A DNA stretch of 64,000 nt from assembly GCF_003202435.1 (NCBI RefSeq), contig NZ_QJHK01000003.1, positions 62,001-126,000 on the forward strand, given 5' to 3'. Below are positions 1 through 8,209 of this stretch, piece after piece; positions within the stretch are counted from its first letter, which is position 1; each line of letters opens with the position of its first letter. The DNA comes from Flavobacterium cheongpyeongense (GTDB lineage Bacteria > Bacteroidota > Bacteroidia > Flavobacteriales > Flavobacteriaceae). The position numbers were made by a program, and so were the translations under genes. The notes below the pieces were generated by a model. It ran no database searches, had not been told where the DNA came from, and saw only the letters and a list, made by a program, of their open reading frames with translations.

Positions 1-2
1 CG

Positions 3-1793
3 GCATCCAAAATAGAAAATTACAGTCCGCCAACAGCCAACAACTGGGCATTTGGAGTCTGGGCACAATGGGCAGGAAACGGACACTGGAAAGACGTGAA
101 CAATCACATCAGTCCGAGAAGTTTATTTTATGCTTTATTGGAACAGCGTCTGGGTAAATTGCCTATGAATGCTCAAATAATGGATTTAGGTTCAGAACCT
201 TCTTCAAGTCCAACGATAGAACAAGCGACAGCTTTAACCGCCGAAGCCTATAAATTAAACGAAACTTTAAAAGACTTTATTACCAAAGCATCAACCAGAA
301 ATCCAATTGCGATTGATTATGCCAAAGTAAAACGAATTGACGAAGTAAAATCCGATGCAGTTGCAAATACAAATTCTGATAAAATCACTATAACCAATGG
401 ATTTTTGACCACTTCCAAAGGTGTAATTACCGGAGAAGTAGTAGATGTACCGTGGTGGAGAGGCAGTTTACGTGAATCTGAAATCGCAAAATCAAGACCG
501 CACATTACCCGATTTGTTCCGGGACATTATGGAGTTGGTTATACCGATAACTTGGAGGAAACCGTAAACTATTTAGTCGAAAATAATAAATCAGCGATTG
601 ACCATAATTACGGATTGTGGTACGAACAAAGAATGGCCGATCACGAGCGTATTAGAAGAATCGATGCCGATGTCTGGGCTCCTTTCTACGAACAGCCTTT
701 TGACAGAAGCGGGCAGGGAATTGCCTGGGATCATTTGAGCAAATACGATTTGACCCGATACAACGCCTGGTATTGGAACCGATTGAAAACTTTTGCCGAA
801 TTAGCAGGTAAAAAGAATAAGATCTTACTAAACGAAGCCTATTTTCAGCATAACATCTTAGAAGCCGGAGCACATTGGGCAAGTTCGCCTTGGCGTCCAG
901 CGAATAATATCAACACGACAGGATTGCCGGAACCACCGCCTTATGCAGGCGATAAAAGGATTTTTCTTGCCGAACAATTTTATGATGTAAAAAATACAGA
1001 CATTCGAAAACTGCACGTTGCATTCATCGAAAAAAATCTGGAAAACTTTAAAGATAACGCCAACGTATTACAACTCACAAGTGCCGAATATACAGGTCCG
1101 TTAAGCTTTATGCAATTTTGGATCGATGTGATTGCCAATTACGAAAAGTCACACCAAAACGAATCTAAAATTGCCTTAAGTGCCACAAAAGATGTTCAGG
1201 ATGCAATTTTGAATGACGAAACAAGAGCCAAAACCGTTGATGTAATTGATATCCGATATTGGTATTACAGAGAAGACGGAACGCTGTATGCTCCGGAAGG
1301 CGGAAAAAATTTAGCACCACGCCAGCACGCCCGTAAAATCAAAACCGGAAAAGAAACAGATGATCAGGTTTACAGAGCAGTTCGTGAATACCGTGAAAAA
1401 TATCCGGAAAAGGCAGTGTTGTATTCCACAATGGGAGCACCACGATTTGGATGGCCGGCATTAATGGGAGGAGCTTCATTGGCAAATGTTCCAAAAATTG
1501 AACTTTCTGCCTTTCATTCTGCCCTTGCTGGTATGAAGTTTGCAGAAGGAACTACTTTTTCAGACAAGTTCTGGGCACTGGAAAATAAAGGCAATGCCTA
1601 TCTTTTTTATCTGAAAAACGATCAGGATGTTTCAATCGATTTATCCAATCACAAAGGAAGTTTTGAAGTGTATGCAATTAATGCTTCCAATGGAATTATC
1701 ACCAAAAGAGCGAATATCAGTGGAGGAAAACAAGTCGTAATTCCACAAGCTGAGATCAAAGAAAAAGTACTATTCGTAGTGAAGAAAAATTAA
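3..1793 (+). CDS. Partial secreted glycosidase-like protein, TIM-barrel type, family unassigned
   Basis: The reading frame enters from the left edge with no start codon in the window, so the N-terminus and any signal peptide are missing; 596 codons remain. The GTG at 96 is an internal valine, because the frame stays open upstream and reads NNWAFGVWAQWAGNGHWKDV into it. The protein is rich in Trp and Tyr (for example YNAWYWNRLKTFAELAG), as carbohydrate-binding clefts often are. An acidic residue in LTSAEYTGPLSF (codon at 1086) would suit a barrel acid/base. The C-terminal 80 residues look like a small beta domain. It leads into an apiosidase-like gene 71 bp downstream, which supports a role in the same polysaccharide pathway. 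I do not recognise the family with certainty; DUF6298-type is a weak possibility. Confidence 0.7.
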   Translation, partial: ASKIENYSPPTANNWAFGVWAQWAGNGHWKDVNNHISPRSLFYALLEQRLGKLPMNAQIMDLGSEPSSSPTIEQATALTAEAYKLNETLKDFITKASTRNPIAIDYAKVKRIDEVKSDAVANTNSDKITITNGFLTTSKGVITGEVVDVPWWRGSLRESEIAKSRPHITRFVPGHYGVGYTDNLEETVNYLVENNKSAIDHNYGLWYEQRMADHERIRRIDADVWAPFYEQPFDRSGQGIAWDHLSKYDLTRYNAWYWNRLKTFAELAGKKNKILLNEAYFQHNILEAGAHWASSPWRPANNINTTGLPEPPPYAGDKRIFLAEQFYDVKNTDIRKLHVAFIEKNLENFKDNANVLQLTSAEYTGPLSFMQFWIDVIANYEKSHQNESKIALSATKDVQDAILNDETRAKTVDVIDIRYWYYREDGTLYAPEGGKNLAPRQHARKIKTGKETDDQVYRAVREYREKYPEKAVLYSTMGAPRFGWPALMGGASLANVPKIELSAFHSALAGMKFAEGTTFSDKFWALENKGNAYLFYLKNDQDVSIDLSNHKGSFEVYAINASNGIITKRANISGGKQVVIPQAEIKEKVLFVVKKN

Positions 1794-1820
1794 AGACTGA
1801 TAATAAACAATAAGCAAATT

Positions 1821-1855
1821 AAATCTGCGCAAATCTGCTGGATCTGCGTGCAAAA
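1821..1855. repeat. Intergenic AATCTGC repeat, copy 1
   Basis: Three spaced copies of an (A)AATCTGC word end in TCTGCGTG just before the next gene. The same arrangement recurs at 8168-8200 and 25782-25866, each time 10-75 bp ahead of a secreted-enzyme gene. It looks like a decayed palindromic intergenic repeat rather than an operator, although a regulatory role cannot be excluded. Confidence 0.5.
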
Positions 1856-1864
1856 ATAAATATA

Positions 1865-3259
1865 ATGAACCTGAAAATTAAATACCTATTCGCCCTTTGT
1901 ATACCCTTTATGTTGACAGCACAAAGCGGATTTTCTCAATCCAAAAACCTGCCAAAACTTAAAGTTTCCCCGAACCAGCACTATTTTGTTACCGAAGACG
2001 GGAAACCATTTTTCTGGTTAGGCGATACAGGCTGGCTGACATTTGGTAAACTGGACAGAAAAGGTGTAGAAAAATATCTTCAGGACCGAAAAGCAAAAGG
2101 GTTCAATGTCGTTCAGGTAATGGTGTTGCATAATGTGAATGCTGTAAATGCGTACGGCGATCAGGCATTAATGAATGATAATCTGACCCAGCAAATTACT
2201 TCACCTGGCAACGACCCAAAGGATGCTCCCGAATACGATTACTGGGATCATATAGATTACACTTTGGAAGTAGCACAAAAAAAAGGAATCTATTTAGCAA
2301 TGGTTCCGGTTTGGGGAACTAATATTAGTAGTGCTAAAAGCAAAGTAACGAAAGCGGATGTTGAAAAATACGCCAAGTTTTTAGCCAACAGATATAAAAA
2401 CAAAACCAATGTGATTTGGCTGAACGGTGGCGATACCTATGGAGACAAATTTCAGGAGATTTGGAACGCACTCGGAAGTATTTTAAAAACGAGTAACCCA
2501 GATCAATTAGTAACATTTCACCCATTCGGGAGAACCGATTCATCAGAGAATTTTCATAATGCAAGCTGGTTAGATTTCAATATGTTTCAGTCCGGTCACA
2601 GAAGATATGATCAGGATTCGGTGAAACCATTCAAAGAAGACAATTACAAATTTGTTCAAAGAGACTGGGATTTAAAACCAACTAAACCAACATTGGACGG
2701 AGAACCATCATACGAAGGAATTCCACACGGACTGCACGATACGCTACAGCCAAAATGGACTGCCAGCGATGTACGTCGTTACGGATACTGGTCGGTTTTT
2801 GCAGGTGGGGCAGGTTACACTTACGGACATAATGCTGTAATGCAAATGTTCAGAAAAGGCGACAAACCAGCCTACGGAAACAAAAAGTTATGGACATCAG
2901 CCATCAATGCACCAGGAGCAAAACAAATGATTTATATTAAGAAATTAATGGAGAGATATAATTCATTGGATCGTGTTCCAGATCAAAGTTTGATTGCTAA
3001 TCAAGGAGAAAAATATGATTACCAAGTGGCAACAAGAGGAAATGATTATGCTTTGATTTATACCTATACCGGAAGAAAAATCACCGTGAATATGGGGAAA
3101 ATTTCAGGGAATAATGTTGATGCAAGTTGGTATAATCCAAGAAATGGCAAAATAAAATCGATTGGACATTTTGAAAACAAAGGAACAAAAGAATTCCAGC
3201 CTTCCGGCAAAAAAGAAGACGGAAACGACTGGATTTTGATTTTGACATCGAATAAATAA
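1865..3259 (+). CDS. GH140-like apiosidase (DUF4038 family)
   Basis: Predicted exported glycoside hydrolase of the DUF4038/apiosidase-like family. GH140 enzymes release D-apiose side chains from rhamnogalacturonan II in the periplasm or outside the cell. The 464 residues begin with a signal peptide (MNLKIKYLFALCIPFMLT, cleavage near AQSGFSQ). Family landmarks are visible: WLGDTGWLTF near residue 53, then NVIWLNGGD with Asp190, and LDGEPSYEG with Glu280. These two acids are spaced as expected for a retaining pair on a TIM barrel. The C-terminal 90 residues form the small beta domain (putative collagen-binding type) usual in this family. GH140 proper is not the only DUF4038 activity, so the substrate is inferred partly from the neighbouring GH28, GH78, GH95 and GH2 genes. 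Confidence 0.8.
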   Translation: MNLKIKYLFALCIPFMLTAQSGFSQSKNLPKLKVSPNQHYFVTEDGKPFFWLGDTGWLTFGKLDRKGVEKYLQDRKAKGFNVVQVMVLHNVNAVNAYGDQALMNDNLTQQITSPGNDPKDAPEYDYWDHIDYTLEVAQKKGIYLAMVPVWGTNISSAKSKVTKADVEKYAKFLANRYKNKTNVIWLNGGDTYGDKFQEIWNALGSILKTSNPDQLVTFHPFGRTDSSENFHNASWLDFNMFQSGHRRYDQDSVKPFKEDNYKFVQRDWDLKPTKPTLDGEPSYEGIPHGLHDTLQPKWTASDVRRYGYWSVFAGGAGYTYGHNAVMQMFRKGDKPAYGNKKLWTSAINAPGAKQMIYIKKLMERYNSLDRVPDQSLIANQGEKYDYQVATRGNDYALIYTYTGRKITVNMGKISGNNVDASWYNPRNGKIKSIGHFENKGTKEFQPSGKKEDGNDWILILTSNK

Positions 3260-3267
3260 TCTGTTTC

Positions 3268-3348
3268 TCCTGCAAGGTTTTCAAAACCTTGTAGGTGTAT
3301 TAGCTAAACATACAAATACCTACAAGGTCAAAAAAAGACCTTGCAGGA
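3268..3348. repeat. Double-hairpin intergenic repeat (CCTGCAAGG family), copy 1
   Basis: About 80 bp bounded by TCCTGCAAGG and CCTTGCAGGA, with an inner pair CCTTGTAGGT and ACCTACAAGG. Each half is itself a hairpin, so the element can fold as two stems or one long cruciform. Copies 2 and 3 lie at 4954-5033 and 28803-28878. There is no coding capacity; it resembles a non-autonomous miniature element. Confidence 0.85.
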
Positions 3349-3372
3349 TATGAAAAAAGTAAAAAAATAAAT

Positions 3373-4941
3373 ATGAAAAAAATATTCATAATCCTTTTCT
3401 TCATAACCGGATTAAACACCGCTTTCGCAAATGACGGCTGGCTAAACATCCTAAACGAAGGCGGAAACAACAAAGGAATAAAATGCACCGAAGCCATTCA
3501 AGGTGCTATCGAAAAAGCATCAAAAAACGGTGGAGGAACTATTTTTTTTCCAGCCGGCGAATACCTGACAGGAGCATTAAAACTAAAAAGTAACATCACC
3601 ATCCATTTGGATTCAGGTGCACTTTTAAAATTTTCAGAGAATTTCGATGATTACCTTCCGTATGTAGAAATGCGTTACGAAGGAATCGTAATGCAGTCTT
3701 TCTCCCCATTATTTTACGCCAAAGACGTAGAAAATATCACCATCAAAGGAAGAGGCGTAATCGACGGACAAGGAAAAGCGTGGTGGAACGAAGTGTACCG
3801 AATCGAAACCGCCAAAGGTCCGATTCCGGAAACCAAATACCAAAAAATGTGGAGCGAGCAAAACAAAGGAATCGTCTACGAGCCTTACTATAAAAGAACA
3901 ATTGACAAACACTTTTTCAGACCTTCTTTTTTTCAGGCTTACAATTGTAAAAACATTTTGATTGAAGGTGTCACGTTTAAAAACTCGCCTTTCTGGACCA
4001 TAAATCCTGAATTCTGTGACAACGTAACCGTAACCGGAATCTCCATTTTCAATCCGCATTCACCAAATACAGACGGAATCAACCCTTCGTCCTGTACTAA
4101 CGTTCACATTTCAAACTGCCACATCAGCGTGGGCGACGACTGTATCACTATCAAATCGGGTCGCGATGCCGACGGCCGTAAATACGGAAAAGCAACCGAA
4201 AATGTAACCATCACCAACTGTACCATGTTAAGCGGTCACGGAGGAGTTGTTATCGGAAGCGAAATGTCGGGCGGAATCAAAAAAATCACGATATCCAACT
4301 GCGTTTTCGACGGAACCGATCGTGGAATCCGTATCAAATCCGCTCGAGGTCGTGGCGGAGTGGTCGAAGACATTCGCGTGGACAATATAGTAATGAAAAA
4401 CATCAAGGAAGAAGCCATTATTCTGGATCTTTTCTACGATAAAGACAATCCCGTAGAGCCGGTTACCGAGCGCACGCCAATTTTCAGAAACATTCACATC
4501 AGCAACGTTACGGGCGGAAATGTCAACAAAGCCGGATTCGTTCGCGGAATTGTTGAAATGCCAATCCAGAACATCACGTTCTCCAACATCAATATGGACG
4601 GCAAGGAAGGTTTTACCATAAACACGGCGACCGATGTAGAGTTTCACGACGTAAAAGTCAACGCAACAGTTGGTTCTTCTTTCAAAATCAGCGATGCTAA
4701 AAACCTGATTTTGGACAATGTAGGTTCTTCTACGCCAATAAAAGGAGTTCCGGTTATCAAAATCGACAACGCCTCGAATATGATGATCAACAACAATTTT
4801 CCGTTCAACGCCACCGATATTTTCATCGAAGCAAACGGAAAAGACACGAAAAATATCTTCCTGAAAAACAATGTGTTCAACAATGTGACTACAGTTGTGA
4901 AAAAAGGAAAAGACCTGGATAAAAAAGCGATAGTAGAATAA
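3373..4941 (+). CDS. GH28 polygalacturonase-like enzyme
   Basis: Exported GH28 right-handed beta-helix enzyme that hydrolyses alpha-galacturonide links in pectin. The 522 residues start with a signal peptide (MKKIFIILFFITGLNTAFA). The GH28 active-site motifs are intact: NTDG with Asp234, GDDC with Asp255/Asp256, GHGG with His289, and a RIKSARGRGG segment for substrate binding. Many N-x-x-I-x-x-V turns follow, as expected for a beta-helix. Its length and Bacteroidota-style sequence suit exo-acting or rhamnogalacturonan-directed members as well as plain polygalacturonase, so the exact linkage is open. It sits between apiosidase-like and GH43 genes in the locus and is flanked on both sides by the same double-hairpin repeat. 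Confidence 0.92.
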   Translation: MKKIFIILFFITGLNTAFANDGWLNILNEGGNNKGIKCTEAIQGAIEKASKNGGGTIFFPAGEYLTGALKLKSNITIHLDSGALLKFSENFDDYLPYVEMRYEGIVMQSFSPLFYAKDVENITIKGRGVIDGQGKAWWNEVYRIETAKGPIPETKYQKMWSEQNKGIVYEPYYKRTIDKHFFRPSFFQAYNCKNILIEGVTFKNSPFWTINPEFCDNVTVTGISIFNPHSPNTDGINPSSCTNVHISNCHISVGDDCITIKSGRDADGRKYGKATENVTITNCTMLSGHGGVVIGSEMSGGIKKITISNCVFDGTDRGIRIKSARGRGGVVEDIRVDNIVMKNIKEEAIILDLFYDKDNPVEPVTERTPIFRNIHISNVTGGNVNKAGFVRGIVEMPIQNITFSNINMDGKEGFTINTATDVEFHDVKVNATVGSSFKISDAKNLILDNVGSSTPIKGVPVIKIDNASNMMINNNFPFNATDIFIEANGKDTKNIFLKNNVFNNVTTVVKKGKDLDKKAIVE

Positions 4942-4953
4942 TAGAACGAGCTA

Positions 4954-5033
4954 TCCTGCAAGGTCTTTTTTTGACCTTGTAGGTATTTCAACATACAATA
5001 TTATACCTACAAGGTTTTGGAAACCTTGCAGGA
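4954..5033. repeat. Double-hairpin intergenic repeat (CCTGCAAGG family), copy 2
   Basis: Same outer ends as the copy at 3268-3348 (TCCTGCAAGG and CCTTGCAGGA) and the same inner CCTTGTAGGT/ACCTACAAGG pair. The two loop sequences are swapped: the T-rich loop is now in the left stem. With copy 1 it brackets the GH28 gene exactly. Confidence 0.85.
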
Positions 5034-5121
5034 AAGAAAAACTATAAAAGGAACAAATAATAACTCTCCAATTTCGGCTCCCTCTCCTTTGGAGAGGGCT
5101 GGGGTGAGGTAAAATATAACA

Positions 5122-6039
5122 ATGAAAAAAATATTCATCATACTAACGCTTTCATTTTTCGCTGTCAGCTATTCCCAGAAAAAAAAGGAAATTTTCCTTT
5201 TCACCTCTTTCAGGGAACCCGCTACCGAAGGTTTGTATCTGGCCTACAGTGAAGACGGCTACAACTGGAAAGGTTTGAAAGGCTCATTCCTAAAACCCGA
5301 AATCGGAGCCAGCAAAATAATGCGCGATCCCTCCATCACAAAAGGCACAGACGGAATGTATCATATGGTCTGGACAACCGACTGGAAAGGCGGAAATGGT
5401 TTCGGCTACGCTAGTTCCAAAGACCTGATTCATTGGTCAAAACAGGAATACATTCCCGTAATGAAACACGAACCCGAAGTCGTAAACGTGTGGGCACCCG
5501 AAATTTTTTATGATGATGTCAAAAAAGAATACATTATTATCTGGGCATCCACAATCCCATTCCGATTCGAAAAAGGAGTAGAAGACGAGAAAAACAACCA
5601 CCGAATGTATTACGTAACGACTAAGGATTTCAAAACCTTTTCGGATACCAAATTATATTACGATCCCGGTTTTAGCGTCATCGATTGTGTGATTGTCAAA
5701 AAAGGCAAAAAGGATTATGTATTGGTTCTTAAAGACAACACCAGACCGATGCGAAATATCGAAGTAGCTTTTGGAAAATCACCTTTAGGCTCATTCGAAA
5801 AAAGATCAAAACCCTTAACCGAATATTTATCAGAAGGTCCAACGGTTGTAAAAGTCGGTAAAAACTGGTTGCTGTATTATGACAATTACGGATCCAAAAA
5901 TTACAAAGCTTTAAGAACGACCGATTTTGTGAAGTTTGAAGATGTTTCTTCCAAAATAAAATTACCAGAAGGACACAAACACGGAACGATTACAACAATT
6001 TCCGCAGAAGTTCTAAAAGGATTAATTGAAAAGAAATAA
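5122..6039 (+). CDS. GH43-like five-bladed propeller glycosidase
   Basis: Exported 305-residue protein with a signal peptide (MKKIFIILTLSFFAVSYS). The short single-domain length fits GH43 and related families, whose members remove arabinofuranose, xylose or galactose residues. The three expected acids are visible: Asp69 in MRDPS (base), Asp188 in SVIDCVI (pKa modulator) and Glu238 in LSEGPTV (acid). Propeller signatures YSEDGYNW and SSKDLIHW recur. Within a pectin locus, arabinofuranose or a galactan side chain is the most likely target, but the subfamily cannot be decided from the sequence alone. Confidence 0.82.
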   Translation: MKKIFIILTLSFFAVSYSQKKKEIFLFTSFREPATEGLYLAYSEDGYNWKGLKGSFLKPEIGASKIMRDPSITKGTDGMYHMVWTTDWKGGNGFGYASSKDLIHWSKQEYIPVMKHEPEVVNVWAPEIFYDDVKKEYIIIWASTIPFRFEKGVEDEKNNHRMYYVTTKDFKTFSDTKLYYDPGFSVIDCVIVKKGKKDYVLVLKDNTRPMRNIEVAFGKSPLGSFEKRSKPLTEYLSEGPTVVKVGKNWLLYYDNYGSKNYKALRTTDFVKFEDVSSKIKLPEGHKHGTITTISAEVLKGLIEKK

Positions 6040-6111
6040 TTTATCTTCAACGACACCTGAAAGGTTTTTAAAACGGGTCAGGTGTAATTAGAAGCATTAA
6101 AATAAAAGCAA

Positions 6112-7986
6112 ATGATTGCATTTCAAAACATAAAAACCAATATCGTAACAGCTACAACCATTTTGTTGAGCTGTGTTGCAGTCAATTCGGCACAAGCCCA
6201 ACAAGACACGATACGATATACAGGCAAAACACTTTCCAACGTCGATTACCATCACGGACAATTAAGTCCCGCAGTTGGAGTTCACGCAACGCAGATTATG
6301 CGCGCCAGCCGTGAACATCCTGAAAAAGCAGATGGATTTGGCTGGACATACAATCACCAGTCGATGATGGCGTATTGGAACAATACCTTTTACCTGCATT
6401 ATTTGAGTGATCCATCAGGAGAACACATTCCGCCGAGCCAGACTTTTATAATGACCTCCAAAGATGGGGTGAACTGGACAAAACCAGCCGTTCTTTTTCC
6501 AATTTATCATGTTCCAGATGGATTCAAAAAAGAAGGAGTAGAAGGCGTTGCCAAAAACATCGATGCCATTATGCACCAGCGTATGGGCTTTTATGTTTCA
6601 TCCGACAACAGATTGCTTGCAACCGGTTATTACGGAGTTGCCTTAGACAAAAAAGACGACCCCAATGACGGAAAAGGAATTGGTCGTGTAATTAGAGAAA
6701 TTTATAAAGACGGAACGTATGGACCCATTTATTTTATTCGATACAACAAAACCGGAAACCCGTTGCCAACGACCTTTCCGTTTTATACCAAAAGTAAAGA
6801 CAAAAAATTCATCAAAGCCTGCGATGAGCTGATGTCAAAACCTTTATTGATGCAACAATGGGTCGAAGAAGCCGACAGAGATGACGCTTTGATTCCATTA
6901 AAAAAACAATACAAAGCGTTCAATTATTACCATTTACCAAACGGAAACGTAGTCGGTTTATGGAAATTTGCTTTGACATCCCTAAGTAAAGACGAAGGCA
7001 AAACCTGGGAATACACTCCGGTAAGAGCACCGGGATTTGTAAACAGCAATGCCAAAATCTGGGGACAAAAAACTTCGGATAACCGTTATGCAACTGTTTA
7101 TAATCCGTCAGAATACCGTTGGCCATTGGCGATTTCAACCAGTGATGACGGACTGAATTACAAAGATTTGTTATTGGTTCATGGCGAAGTAAGCCCGATG
7201 CGTTACGGAGGAAACTACAAATCTGCCGGACCCCAATACGTTCGCGGAATTCTCGAAGGCAACGGAACTCCGCCTGACGGAAAACTTTGGGTAAGTTACA
7301 GCGTGAACAAAGAAGATATTTGGGTAGCTTCGGTACCCGTTCCCGTAACAAGCGAAGTAAAAGAAAACGCCAACGATGTTTTCAATGATTTGCCAAACGG
7401 AGAAGAATTAAAATTATGGAACACCTACGATTTGTCCTGGGCATCCACAAAAATTGAAAAGAAAACAGACGGAAAAAAATGGCTGACGTTAAGAGATCAG
7501 GATTTTTTTGACTATTCCCGTGCCGAGCGTGTAATTCCGTTTGCACAAAAAATGGAAGCGACTTTCATCGTAAAACCAGAACAAAATAACCACGGATTAT
7601 TGCAGGTGGAATTCCAAAACAAACAAGGATTGCCTGCGATTCGCATCGTTTTCGATTCGGATGGAGAAATAAAAGTGAAACACGGAGCCCGTCACGGCGG
7701 AATTGGAAAATATGAAGCCGGAAAAGAATACACGATTACTGTAAAACTGGACGTAACTTCCCGTTCCTACACCGTAAAAGTGAATGACGGAAAAGAAACC
7801 AACAAAATATTCTATGCTCCGGTTGATGGCATTTCAAGAATTATGTTCCGCACAGGGGATCAGCGTTACACACCAAATGCAGATACAGAACCGGACACAC
7901 CAGATTTTACCGATTTACCGGATACAGGAAAATTAATTCCCGAAGCGGTTTTTAATATTAAGTCGGTAGTTACAAAGAAATTGTAA
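6112..7986 (+). CDS. Secreted BNR/Asp-box propeller protein, putative glycosidase or lyase
   Basis: A 624-residue exported protein (signal segment TATTILLSCVAVNSAQAQ). Residues 60-420 hold several sialidase-type Asp-box motifs, including TSKDGVNW, LSKDEGKTW and TSDDGLNY, which indicates a beta-propeller. Residues 430-600 look like a jelly-roll domain of concanavalin/laminin-G type. Clusters such as YNHQSMMAYWNN and MHQRMGFYVSS could line an active site. I cannot assign a CAZy family. Its position among GH140, GH28, GH43 and GH78 genes on the same strand argues for a pectin-side-chain glycosidase or lyase. A non-catalytic binding role remains possible. Confidence 0.7.
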   Translation: MIAFQNIKTNIVTATTILLSCVAVNSAQAQQDTIRYTGKTLSNVDYHHGQLSPAVGVHATQIMRASREHPEKADGFGWTYNHQSMMAYWNNTFYLHYLSDPSGEHIPPSQTFIMTSKDGVNWTKPAVLFPIYHVPDGFKKEGVEGVAKNIDAIMHQRMGFYVSSDNRLLATGYYGVALDKKDDPNDGKGIGRVIREIYKDGTYGPIYFIRYNKTGNPLPTTFPFYTKSKDKKFIKACDELMSKPLLMQQWVEEADRDDALIPLKKQYKAFNYYHLPNGNVVGLWKFALTSLSKDEGKTWEYTPVRAPGFVNSNAKIWGQKTSDNRYATVYNPSEYRWPLAISTSDDGLNYKDLLLVHGEVSPMRYGGNYKSAGPQYVRGILEGNGTPPDGKLWVSYSVNKEDIWVASVPVPVTSEVKENANDVFNDLPNGEELKLWNTYDLSWASTKIEKKTDGKKWLTLRDQDFFDYSRAERVIPFAQKMEATFIVKPEQNNHGLLQVEFQNKQGLPAIRIVFDSDGEIKVKHGARHGGIGKYEAGKEYTITVKLDVTSRSYTVKVNDGKETNKIFYAPVDGISRIMFRTGDQRYTPNADTEPDTPDFTDLPDTGKLIPEAVFNIKSVVTKKL

Positions 7987-8023
7987 TAGTAAGGATTAAG
8001 ACTAATAGGTTTTACACAATATT

Positions 8024-8105
8024 GTCATCCGACGGCGGAGGAATCTTCGTAAGAAGCTCAACAGTGCGGAATAGCAAGCGGAGATTCCTCGTTCCTCGGA
8101 ATGAC
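8024..8105. repeat. Inverted-repeat element (GTCATTCCGAGG family), copy 1
   Basis: The right end is CGGAGATTCCTCG followed by TTCCTCGGAATGAC; the left end is a decayed GTCATCC...GGAGGAATCTTCG. The intact relative is at 15817-15916. It is a short, non-coding, miniature-transposon-like element. Confidence 0.75.
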
Positions 8106-8167
8106 AAAAAGAGGCTTTGGCATGGTAATAAACTGTTTGAATACTTTTAAAAAAAAATAAAAAAATA

Positions 8168-8200
8168 AAATCTGCTCAATCTGCAAAATCTGCGTGCAAA
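8168..8200. repeat. Intergenic AATCTGC repeat, copy 2
   Basis: Three spaced TCTGC words ending in TCTGCGTGCAAAA, 10 bp before the GH78 start. Same arrangement as 1821-1855. Confidence 0.45.
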
Positions 8201-8209
8201 AAATAAAAT

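Noticed and set aside
96..1793. GTG at 96 as the start of the first gene
   Set aside because: The frame is open to the left edge with a protein-like sequence, so this valine is internal and the gene is truncated by the window.
4228..4647. 139-residue open frame on the minus strand
   Set aside because: It is antisense to the GH28 active-site region and has no independent support.
3268..5033. CRISPR array
   Set aside because: The palindromic repeats are about 80 bp, occur singly in gaps and are not regularly spaced; no cas genes are present.
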